Of a stretch of DNA of 6,658 nucleotides, positions 1 to 6,005 are shown in pieces. Each line of letters begins with the position of its first letter. Position 1 is the stretch's first letter. The DNA is from an uncultured Magnetococcales bacterium. Its GTDB lineage: Bacteria; Pseudomonadota; Magnetococcia; Magnetococcales; Magnetaquicoccaceae. The stretch lies in NCBI GenBank assembly GCA_903913345.1, contig CAIWLA010000387.1, forward strand, positions 1-6,658. Reading direction: 5' to 3'. The position numbers and the translations under genes are program-made. The notes beneath the pieces are model-generated. The model was not told where the DNA came from. It did no database searches and saw only the letters and a program-made list of their open reading frames with translations.

Positions 1-3
1 ACA

Positions 4-41
4 ATAAAATTTGCAATCATGTTAGATATTGCAAATTTTAT
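4..41. repeat. AT-rich perfect inverted repeat, operator-like
   Basis: Bases 4-17 and 28-41 are perfect reverse complements (14 bp each) around a 10-base loop, cATGTTAGAT. The arms contain TTTGCAAT and ATTGCAAA and only two G/C pairs each, so the element stands out against the GC-rich surroundings. A long symmetric AT-rich pair of half-sites looks more like a protein-binding operator or an AT-rich transcription end signal than a classic terminator: the stem is GC-poor and no clean T-run follows on either side. TTTGCAA/TTGCAAA half-sites recall Fur/Mur-type sites of some Alphaproteobacteria, but the 10-base spacing argues for caution. The gene it would serve lies outside the window to the left, or it closes the leftward operon that ends at 193. 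Confidence 0.7.
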
Positions 42-192
42 GGGTGCGACTGGCACTGTTTGCACAGATCAAGAAGGGGGATTGTTTTGACTCGACGGAT
101 GGGATGGATGTTCGTCATTGGGCAGCCGGGAAACAATACGAGGCTTTCGTGCCCAGTGCGTGATGAACAGTGGGGATCTTGAGCAGACCGCT

Positions 193-945
193 CTACAAGT
201 TTAACACCTCCTTGGCCAATGGCACGGTCAATGGCCGCTTCAAGCCCAGACTGGCCTCGTTCAGACGATCCAGGGCCGCTGCATAGTCCGGGATGCGTCG
301 TGGCAGACGCAATTGCAAAAACTTGAGCAATTCCATTCCGCAACGCACCTGCCGATCGTCCACCATCTTGGCCAGAATCGCCCCCAGCATTTCATCTTCC
401 GGTAAATCGAGGGCCATCACCGATCCCCACAATAATCGGGAACGCAAATCGGGTCGCAATCCTTCCAGGGCTTGCGGCGATTTTTGTCCGGCCACCAGCA
501 GGTGCCCGCCCGTGTCACGCATCCGATTGAACAGGTAGAGGATCCCCTCCTGCAAGGAGGGACTGGCCTCCAACTCTTCCAGATCATCCACTGCCACCAG
601 TCGGCAGGCGGCATGGCGGTCCAGAAAGCGGGTGAGATCCTGTTCGCCGCTCTCCCGCAACTGTTCACGCAGGGCAACGGTATTGAGATAAATGGCGGAT
701 TCTTCCCCCGACAGCGCGCGGCAATGGGTGACGGCGGCCTGCAAGAGATGGGTCTTTCCGGTCCCCTCTTCACCGATCAGCAACAGGGCCGTGGCCAACT
801 GCACCAGGAGGGTGGTCCGGTTTTCCGCCAGGGCACGCACCGCATCGGCGGCCTTGTGGTTGCCGTCCCCGATCACCAGGTTGGCAAAGGTGCAGACGGG
901 ATCCAACGGAAAATTCAGGATCAATTGGTCAACCGGTGCGGTCAT
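193..945 (-). CDS. hda: Hda-like regulatory inactivator of DnaA (AAA+ ATPase)
   Basis: A 250-residue cytoplasmic AAA+ protein resembling DnaA domain III, without the C-terminal DNA-binding domain IV; that architecture defines Hda/HdaA. In the family, Hda bound to the DNA-loaded beta clamp stimulates ATP hydrolysis by DnaA, preventing re-initiation of replication. Visible motifs are a probable clamp-binding peptide QLILNF at residues 7-12, an intact Walker A GEEGTGKT at 58-65, Walker B VAVDD at 117-121, a sensor-1 region near 148-156, an arginine-finger region DLRSRL at 166-171, and a sensor-2-like LPRRIPDY at 214-221. The start at 945 is chosen because its ATG overlaps the stop of the upstream phosphatidyltransferase gene as ATGA and gives the N-terminal clamp motif; the open frame continues upstream only as antisense-like sequence within that gene. 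A weak AAGAGAG precedes the start, so translation is probably coupled. DnaA itself is excluded by length. Function is inferred from family and motifs. Confidence 0.9.
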   Translation of the reverse strand: MTAPVDQLILNFPLDPVCTFANLVIGDGNHKAADAVRALAENRTTLLVQLATALLLIGEEGTGKTHLLQAAVTHCRALSGEESAIYLNTVALREQLRESGEQDLTRFLDRHAACRLVAVDDLEELEASPSLQEGILYLFNRMRDTGGHLLVAGQKSPQALEGLRPDLRSRLLWGSVMALDLPEDEMLGAILAKMVDDRQVRCGMELLKFLQLRLPRRIPDYAAALDRLNEASLGLKRPLTVPLAKEVLNL

Positions 946-1490
946 GCTCTCTTCATCCGTTCCTGTTGGGCCACCATCCGGCTCCACTCGAAGACATAGC
1001 TGCCTCCAGACAACAGGGTGGTCATGGCGGTCAGCCAGATGAACGGCTCCAGCCAGCCATGCAACGGCCTGCTCGTGATGGACCACAGCACCAGAAACAG
1101 CAAAAGCATCTGGCTGACGGTATTCAATTTGCTGATCCACAGCGGTCTGATCTGCAACCGTCCCGTGATCACCTGATAAACCAGGGCACCTCCGACAATC
1201 AGCACATCCCGCGTCACCACCATCAATGTCAGCCACAGGGGCAGGAGGTCGAGGAATGTCAGGGTGATAAATCCAGACAACAGAAGCAATTTATCCGCCA
1301 GTGGGTCCAGATATTGTCCCAATTCGGTCTCCAGATGAAACCGTTTGGCCACAAAGCCATCCAGGGAATCGGTCAATCCAGAGAGGGCAAACAGCCAGAG
1401 GGCCGCCAGGGAATGGTTTTCAACCACCAACCATATCAGCAGGGGAACCGACAGAATGCGCAAGAAGGAGAGGGCATTGGGCAGATTCAT
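942..1490 (-). CDS. pgsA: CDP-alcohol phosphatidyltransferase, PgsA type
   Basis: A 182-residue integral membrane enzyme of the CDP-alcohol phosphatidyltransferase family, which joins a CDP-diacylglycerol to an alcohol with release of CMP. The closest functional guess is phosphatidylglycerophosphate synthase (glycerol-3-phosphate acceptor, acidic phospholipid pathway); a cardiolipin-synthase-like or other acceptor cannot be excluded. The family signature DxxDGxxA(R/K)x8Gx3Dx3D is complete at residues 41-66: D41, D44, G45, A48, K49, G58, D62, D66. K49 replaces the more common arginine, a substitution I regard as tolerated in this family. Hydrophobic segments at roughly 7-23, 27-41, 68-90, 95-108, 124-140 and 147-162 fit the usual six-helix fold. 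Length is typical (about 180-200). No Shine-Dalgarno sequence precedes the ATG; its start overlaps the DUF2066 stop (ATGA, 1487-1490), and its own stop overlaps the hda start in the same way, so expression should be translationally coupled. Confidence 0.88.
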   Translation of the reverse strand: MNLPNALSFLRILSVPLLIWLVVENHSLAALWLFALSGLTDSLDGFVAKRFHLETELGQYLDPLADKLLLLSGFITLTFLDLLPLWLTLMVVTRDVLIVGGALVYQVITGRLQIRPLWISKLNTVSQMLLLFLVLWSITSRPLHGWLEPFIWLTAMTTLLSGGSYVFEWSRMVAQQERMKRA

Positions 1491-2713
1491 GGCAGACGCA
1501 ACACCATCTCCATCTGGTCGGAGGGAGCCGTTTCCGGTGATGAAGGGAGACTGTTTTCCCCCTCGATCTGGGCACCCAATTGACCGAGCAGGCCCTGCAA
1601 CTGGGCATCCTGGCCCTGATATTCCACCTGGAGTCTGGATTCCGTGGCCCGTTCCTCCACAAATTTCAGGTTGGTCACCCCCGGTGCGGCCCGCAAGCGG
1701 GCGACAAACTGGGCCAGTTGGGCCAGTTTGGGTCCATGAATCACCCGCAAGGTGGTCGTATGGAGCAGGGCGGGGTTGAGGGTGTGGGTCAGGATCCATT
1801 GGTCTGCCAGCTTTTGCAGCAGCGTGCGCGCCAGAATGGCGTATGGACAATGGTGTATCCCGGTCTCGCCACTGTCGGTGCAGCGACTGGGCGGGGTGGG
1901 CGTCGACACCTCGGCCTGGAGCCACTCCGGGGGGGTCTGTCCGGGCGGACCCAGTGTGCCCCCCCCCAGGAGTTGTGCCCGAATGAGATAGCCCGTTGTT
2001 TTGGTTCCGCCCGCCCCGGAGGCAGGGAGCAGTTGGACGGCCACCGCCCAAACCCGATCCGCCCCATAGCGGGTAGACGCCCATTGCTGCAATGCCGGAT
2101 CTCCGTTGGCCGCCAAATCCCAGGTCAGATGGCCCATATCCTCCATGTCTCCCAGGGGTGTCACCACGGGCAGGCTCAGAGCCTTGGCCTCTTCCAGGAG
2201 ATTTTTTGACAACAAGGCATCGGCGGTTGCCGTCTCTTCGGGGGGGCCACCCTGGGTTCGCACCAGGAACAACACCGGGGGAGGCCGAGTTTCGTTGTAG
2301 GATAACCCCTTTTGAGCCAGGGCAGCGGTGATCCCTTTGGCGGAAAAGGTGACATCCACCGATACCAGCAACGCATTGGCCCGTTGGCTCTCTCCCACCA
2401 CCACCACCCGTTCCGTCAGGTATCTCATGCCCTGGGCCAGGGAATCAAAAAAGGGTTTATTCTTCTCCAGATCCGCACTGGCAAACAGGCGGTGCAACAG
2501 TCGATCGAGGGCCGCCTTTTTGGCCATTTCCATGCCGATGAGGTGGGGATCCTGGTTGGCGGCTACCGGCAATGGGACGGTCACCTCCACCCCGACCAGA
2601 TAAAACCCGGTCGCCTCTCCCCTCGTCTCCCCGGCGGGCAGCCATAAAAGCAGGGCAACCAACAGACCGAAGATCCCTCTCCCCCCGCGAAAAATCAACC
2701 TGTCTGGACTCAT
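1487..2713 (-). CDS. DUF2066 family protein, probably exported
   Basis: A 408-residue protein of unknown biochemical role that I assign to the DUF2066 family from its N-terminal half and its position next to purM and an hda-type gene. Residues 1-34 look like a signal peptide or N-terminal anchor: an arginine-containing n-region, a hydrophobic core at about 14-27, and a polar stretch ETRGEA before the mature part. The segment 60-125 (MEMAKKAALDRLLHRLF, then RYLTERVVV and a beta-rich LLVSVDVTF) has the pattern of the DUF2066 core. A proline/glycine-rich stretch lies at 229-277. C278 and C289 are close together and could form a disulphide in the periplasm. The tail (about 386-400) is Ser/Pro/Glu-rich and probably disordered. 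The start at 2713 has a good GGAGGG eight bases upstream; the nearby ATG at 2718 is out of frame and stops at once. It is first in a three-gene operon. Function is unknown; an envelope role is inferred. Confidence 0.75.
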   Translation of the reverse strand: MSPDRLIFRGGRGIFGLLVALLLWLPAGETRGEATGFYLVGVEVTVPLPVAANQDPHLIGMEMAKKAALDRLLHRLFASADLEKNKPFFDSLAQGMRYLTERVVVVGESQRANALLVSVDVTFSAKGITAALAQKGLSYNETRPPPVLFLVRTQGGPPEETATADALLSKNLLEEAKALSLPVVTPLGDMEDMGHLTWDLAANGDPALQQWASTRYGADRVWAVAVQLLPASGAGGTKTTGYLIRAQLLGGGTLGPPGQTPPEWLQAEVSTPTPPSRCTDSGETGIHHCPYAILARTLLQKLADQWILTHTLNPALLHTTTLRVIHGPKLAQLAQFVARLRAAPGVTNLKFVEERATESRLQVEYQGQDAQLQGLLGQLGAQIEGENSLPSSPETAPSDQMEMVLRLP

Positions 2714-2721
2714 CTCATGCT

Positions 2722-2727
2722 CCCTCC
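2722..2727 (-). promoter_or_regulatory. Ribosome binding site of the DUF2066 gene
   Basis: GGAGGG on the minus strand, eight bases before the ATG at 2713. It decides between the two adjacent ATGs (2713 and 2718), because the one at 2718 reads into TGA after two codons. It is the only strong Shine-Dalgarno sequence in the three-gene leftward operon, consistent with coupled translation of the two downstream genes. Confidence 0.75.
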
Positions 2728-2729
2728 TC

Positions 2730-2757
2730 TTGCCATTCCATACGGGACCGCTATAGT
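2730..2757 (+). promoter_or_regulatory. Candidate sigma-70 promoter for purM-purN
   Basis: TTGCCA (2730-2735) and TATAGT (2752-2757) are separated by 16 bases; each matches the sigma-70 consensus at five of six positions. Transcription would begin near 2764, leaving a leader of about 127 bases before the purM start at 2891. The site overlaps the opposing leftward promoter, and the -35 lies within the leader of the DUF2066 gene close to its ribosome binding site. Confidence 0.5.
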
Positions 2758-2783
2758 GTACCTTTTCAGAGCAGAATTACCAA
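2755..2783 (-). promoter_or_regulatory. Candidate sigma-70 promoter for DUF2066-pgsA-hda
   Basis: On the minus strand, TTGGTA (2783-2778) and TACACT (2760-2755) are separated by exactly 17 bases. Each hexamer matches four of six consensus positions. Transcription would start near 2748, giving a leader of about 35 bases before the ATG at 2713, with the ribosome binding site correctly inside it. The -10 shares bases 2755-2757 with the opposing purM promoter. This is pattern matching by eye, without mapping data. Confidence 0.45.
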
Positions 2784-2830
2784 TAGCCAACATGGTCTGC
2801 TGCATTGTTTCGGTCATTGGGATCCGGATG

Positions 2831-2845
2831 GCCCTGGAAAAGGGC
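2831..2845 (+). other. Small hairpin in the purM leader
   Basis: GCCCT (2831-2835) and AGGGC (2841-2845) pair perfectly around a GGAAA loop in the predicted purM leader. The following bases (GGTGTTTCTTCG) are only modestly T-rich, so this would be a weak terminator or attenuator at best. I recognise no known purine riboswitch in the leader. Confidence 0.3.
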
Positions 2846-2874
2846 GGTGTTTCTTCGTAAATGGTTGTCAGGAC

Positions 2875-2881
2875 AGGGGAG
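2875..2881 (+). promoter_or_regulatory. Ribosome binding site that sets the purM start
   Basis: AGGGGAG ends nine bases before the ATG at 2891. It is absent at a useful distance from the more upstream in-frame ATG at 2861 and abuts the one at 2882, so 2891 is the favoured start. Confidence 0.7.
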
Positions 2882-2890
2882 ATGGTCAGA

Positions 2891-3955
2891 ATGTCTGATG
2901 CAAAAATGCCGATGACCTATCGGGAAGCGGGTGTGGATATTGATGCCGGCAACCGGGTGGTCTCCTTGATTCGTGCTGCGGTGGCCTCCACCCATCGCCC
3001 GGAGGTCTCCTCCGACCTGGGTGGGTTTGGTGCCCTGTTTCATCCCGATTGGAAAAAATATACCGATCCCGTTCTGGTCTCCTCCACCGATGGGGTCGGG
3101 ACCAAACTGAAACTGGCCTTTCTGACCGGTCGATTGGATACCGTGGGGATTGATCTGGTGGCCATGTCGGTCAACGATCTGGTGGTGCAAGGGGCGGAAC
3201 CCTTGTTCTTTCTGGATTATTTTGCCACTGGCCGATTGAGGCCGGAAGAGGCCGCCACCGTCATTCAAGGGATTGCAGCGGGATGTCGGCAGGCGGGTTG
3301 TGCCCTGATCGGTGGTGAAACGGCCGAGATGCCCGGTTTTTACCCGGACGGCGAATTTGACTTGGCCGGCTTTGCGGTCGGCATGGTTGAAAAGAGTGCC
3401 ATTATTGATGGTCGCACCATTGTTCCTGGGGATGCGGTCATCGGTTTGGCCTCTTCTGGCCCCCACTCCAACGGGTATTCGCTGATTCGCAAGCTGGTGT
3501 TGGGGCCGGGTGGTCCCGGTCTGGAGGGTTTGTTTGAGGGCAAGAGCCTGGGGGAGGTCTTGCTGACCCCCACCCGAATCTATGTGAGATCCCTCCTGGG
3601 ATTATTAAAACATCAGCCGATCAAGGGGTTGGTCCATATCACCGGCGGCGGTTTCTGGGAAAACATTCCCCGTGTCTTGCCGGATGGGGTGGGGGTGGTG
3701 CTCGACAAGTCTGCCTGGCCGCGTCCGCCCCTCTTTGACCTGTTGCAATCCCTCGGTCGTATCACCGAGGAGGAGATGTTGCGGACCTTCAATTGTGGTC
3801 TGGGGATGGTGGCCATTGTGGCCGCTGATACCGTTGATGCGGCACTTGGCCATTTGCACCGGGCGGGGGAGCAGGCCTGGCTGGTCGGGCGGGTCGTGCC
3901 GCGTCATGCCCGTTCGGAACCGGCGGTGGTCATTCATGGGAGAGATGAATCATGA
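2891..3955 (+). CDS. purM: Phosphoribosylformylglycinamidine cyclo-ligase (AIR synthetase)
   Basis: PurM is a cytosolic enzyme that closes the imidazole ring of formylglycinamidine ribonucleotide using ATP, giving aminoimidazole ribonucleotide, the fifth step of de novo IMP synthesis. The 354-residue product has the expected family length and hallmark blocks: AGVDIDAGN at 13-21, the ATP-binding STDGVGTK at 65-72, DLVAMSVND at 88-96 followed by [14 protein letters not shown], and GGETAEMPG at 141-149. The later [14 protein letters not shown] and [13 protein letters not shown] segments are also typical. The frame extends upstream to an ATG at 2861, but 2891 has the properly spaced AGGGGAG and yields the usual short N-terminus before the [12 protein letters not shown] block. 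The stop overlaps the purN ATG by four bases (ATGA, 3952-3955). Expression probably comes from the promoter at 2730-2757. The gene appears intact, with no missing catalytic segment. Confidence 0.97.
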   Translation: MSDAKMPMTYREAGVDIDAGNRVVSLIRAAVASTHRPEVSSDLGGFGALFHPDWKKYTDPVLVSSTDGVGTKLKLAFLTGRLDTVGIDLVAMSVNDLVVQGAEPLFFLDYFATGRLRPEEAATVIQGIAAGCRQAGCALIGGETAEMPGFYPDGEFDLAGFAVGMVEKSAIIDGRTIVPGDAVIGLASSGPHSNGYSLIRKLVLGPGGPGLEGLFEGKSLGEVLLTPTRIYVRSLLGLLKHQPIKGLVHITGGGFWENIPRVLPDGVGVVLDKSAWPRPPLFDLLQSLGRITEEEMLRTFNCGLGMVAIVAADTVDAALGHLHRAGEQAWLVGRVVPRHARSEPAVVIHGRDES

Positions 3956-4629
3956 ATATCGACACTCCCCGACCACCACTGAAGATTGCCGTATTGATTT
4001 CAGGGGGTGGCAGCAATTTGCAGGCCCTGATCGACGGGTGTGCCACCGGGTTGATTCCTGGGCGGATTGTCCTGGTTGTCAGCAACAATCCCGATGCCTT
4101 TGGGGTGGAACGGGCCAGACGGCATCAGATTCCCACCCGGATTATTGATCATCGGTTGTTTGATTCGCGGGCCGCCTTTGATCAGGTTTTGGCCCGTACA
4201 TTGGACGAATCTGGAGCCGAATTGATCTGTCTGGCGGGTTTCATGCGGGTGTTGACCTCCGATTTTGCCCATTATTATGCCAAACGTTTGATCAATATCC
4301 ATCCGGCCCTGTTGCCGGCCTTTCCCGGTCTGCATGTGCAGCGGCAGGCCATTGATGCGGGGGTGCGTTTTTCGGGTGCCACCGTCCATTTTGTCGTGCC
4401 GGAGGTGGATGCCGGTCCCATCATTGCCCAGGCGGTGGTGCCCGTGCTGGCCCATGATACCCACGATACCCTGGCCGCCCGCATCCTGCGCCAGGAACAT
4501 CGCCTCTATCCCCTGGTGGTCCGTTGGTTTGCCCAGGACCGGGTGCGCGTGGAAGATGGCCGGGTGCGCATCCTGGACGGGGAAGAGAATGGTCAGCATG
4601 CATTGATCAATCCGATGGGGGAGGTATGA
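3952..4629 (+). CDS. purN: Phosphoribosylglycinamide formyltransferase (GART)
   Basis: PurN transfers the formyl group of 10-formyltetrahydrofolate to glycinamide ribonucleotide, the third step of de novo purine synthesis, in the cytosol. The 225-residue product is slightly longer than the E. coli enzyme (212), mainly from a short N-terminal extension and a C-terminal tail. The phosphate-binding start [16 protein letters not shown] is at 11-26. Catalytic residues by family comparison are N115 and H117 in [13 protein letters not shown], and D153 in VPEVDAGPI, with the conserved HF of TVHFV just before. The ATG overlaps the purM stop; GGGAGAG at 3938-3944, seven bases upstream, can also serve as its own ribosome binding site. 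It is the last gene of the two-gene operon; the next gene is convergent, with 32 bases between. No strong terminator is seen in that gap. Confidence 0.97.
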   Translation: MNIDTPRPPLKIAVLISGGGSNLQALIDGCATGLIPGRIVLVVSNNPDAFGVERARRHQIPTRIIDHRLFDSRAAFDQVLARTLDESGAELICLAGFMRVLTSDFAHYYAKRLINIHPALLPAFPGLHVQRQAIDAGVRFSGATVHFVVPEVDAGPIIAQAVVPVLAHDTHDTLAARILRQEHRLYPLVVRWFAQDRVRVEDGRVRILDGEENGQHALINPMGEV

Positions 4630-4661
4630 CGCGACAGGCTCGTCTTTTGTCCATTGTCCCA

Positions 4662-6005
4662 TCAGCCTGGGTTCTCTTCCGCCACCACCACGCGGTTGCG
4701 GCCCTGATCCTTGGCCCGATAGACCGCCTGATCCGCCCGTGACAGCAGATCGTCGCTGGCCGTAGACCACCTGGAGGAGTCGCCAGAGAGGGAGGCCACG
4801 CCAAAACTGGCCGTGAGATGGAGTGTACCCCCCGTGGGCAGTGGAACGGCCATCTCTGCCAGTTGCTGGCGGAGATCTTCCGCCACCTCTTGTGCCTTTG
4901 CCTGGGCGGTTTCGGGTAACAGAATCACCATCTCCTCTCCCCCGTAACGGGCGCAAATGTCCTCGGTTCGGCACCGTTTGCGCAGCAGTTGGCCGACAGA
5001 GCGCAGGGTGGCGTCACCCGTTGCGTGGCCGTGTTCATCGTTGATTTTCTTGAAATGATCCAGGTCCATGAAAATGCAGGAAAGATCGCGCTTGTGACGC
5101 CGGTGGCGGTTCACTTCACTGGCCATCTGGTTGAAAAAGTGGCGGCGGTTGGATAGGCCGGTCAAGGCATCGGTGGTGGCCATTTCATTCAGTTTTGTGA
5201 GGGCCTCACTCAACCGTTGGTGGAGCTTGGAGACAAAGAGATAGACCACCCCCAGCAGCAGGACAAACAGTACGACGGTCAGCACGATCAACAAAAGACG
5301 GTTCTGTTCGATCTCCTTCTGGATGTGGGTAATGTCGAAGGAGACACTGACGCCACCCCGGACATCCCCCTCTTTGTATCCCTGATCCTCATGGCACTCC
5401 AGGCACTTTTGCTCGACCAACAATGGGACCATATAGCGAAATTGGGTACCAGAACCGGTGGTAACGATAGTGCTCACCTCTTTGATGCCGATCTCGAAGG
5501 CCAGCAGGGCATTTTTCTCCCAGGGGTCCGGGGTGTTGTGGGGATTGCGCAATTTCCGGCTGGTCAAATGGATGTGATAATCACCCTCCTTCTCGGCTAT
5601 TTCGGAGAGTTCACGTGTCATCAGTGCGGGGTTTTTGAGGGTATAAACCACCCCGGAGGTGGAGGTGATGTCCGGGTCTTTCAGATAGGGACTGGAGACG
5701 ACACCATCCCGTTTTTCCACATAAACCCCACCATACGAGGCGTTCCATCTCCGAACCAGGATGATATCCTTGATGTGGGCACGGGCATGGGAGAGCATTT
5801 CGGCCTCGATGAGCCGATTATTATTGCTGAGTATCCCGACAAAGGCACCCAAGGCAAAGATCAGCAGCACCAGACTGATTTCGACCAGAAAGATGCGCCA
5901 CAACCGGCCGTAGCCGCGGTTATCCATGTATGTCAGGGGGGGATTCCTGCCAGGAGTGGGCGTTGTTGGTTCTTCAATGGGCGTTGTGTCCGAGGGTGTA
6001 TTCAT
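4662..6005 (-). CDS. Membrane diguanylate cyclase with periplasmic DUF3365-like, CxxCH-bearing sensor
   Basis: A 447-residue inner-membrane signalling protein predicted to make cyclic di-GMP from two GTP. The N-terminus (1-30) is Pro/Thr-rich and probably cytoplasmic. A first membrane helix spans about 38-59 and a second about 236-258, enclosing a periplasmic domain of roughly 175 residues that resembles DUF3365 (Tll0287-like). Near its end is CLECH (201-205), a c-type haem-attachment motif, followed by the GGVSVSFDI strand usual in this fold. The GGDEF domain occupies about 275-445: DALTGLSNRR at 279-288, metal-binding D314 in FMDLDHFKKIND, active-site GGEEM at 355-359, and an inhibitory I-site RxxD at 346-349 five residues before it. 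GGEEM differs from GG(D/E)EF only in the last residue, so activity remains likely. The start at 6005 lacks a clear Shine-Dalgarno; M27 is an alternative, also without one. It is monocistronic here, with no EAL domain. The sensed signal (redox, NO, other) is not known. Confidence 0.88.
   Translation of the reverse strand: MNTPSDTTPIEEPTTPTPGRNPPLTYMDNRGYGRLWRIFLVEISLVLLIFALGAFVGILSNNNRLIEAEMLSHARAHIKDIILVRRWNASYGGVYVEKRDGVVSSPYLKDPDITSTSGVVYTLKNPALMTRELSEIAEKEGDYHIHLTSRKLRNPHNTPDPWEKNALLAFEIGIKEVSTIVTTGSGTQFRYMVPLLVEQKCLECHEDQGYKEGDVRGGVSVSFDITHIQKEIEQNRLLLIVLTVVLFVLLLGVVYLFVSKLHQRLSEALTKLNEMATTDALTGLSNRRHFFNQMASEVNRHRRHKRDLSCIFMDLDHFKKINDEHGHATGDATLRSVGQLLRKRCRTEDICARYGGEEMVILLPETAQAKAQEVAEDLRQQLAEMAVPLPTGGTLHLTASFGVASLSGDSSRWSTASDDLLSRADQAVYRAKDQGRNRVVVAEENPG

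Noticed and set aside
38..343. Minus-strand open frame of 101 codons, including a 26-residue sub-frame from 118 with a CKQC motif
   Set aside because: Most of it overlaps hda in another register, the only part outside hda is about 50 codons without a ribosome binding site, and its stop lies inside the inverted-repeat arm. It has no recognisable family character.
1341..1370. Lys in place of Arg in the DGxxAR part of the phosphatidyltransferase signature as a sign of inactivity
   Set aside because: All catalytic aspartates and glycines are present, and a basic residue is kept at this position, so I see no reason to call the enzyme inactive.
2792..2860. Possible 22-residue leader peptide upstream of purM
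   Set aside because: There is no Shine-Dalgarno before its ATG and no run of regulatory codons; an open frame of this size is expected by chance.
4628..4669. Possible terminator between purN and the convergent cyclase gene (GACG/CGTC with TTTT at 4645-4648; also CAGGCT/AGCCTG)
   Set aside because: The first stem is only 4 bp with a 9-base loop and a four-T run, and the second has a 23-base loop; neither is convincing as an intrinsic terminator.
4000..4974. Minus-strand 324-codon frame antisense to purN
   Set aside because: Its composition (Gly, Arg, His, Gln-rich) and exact antisense register to a clear purN gene mark it as a shadow.
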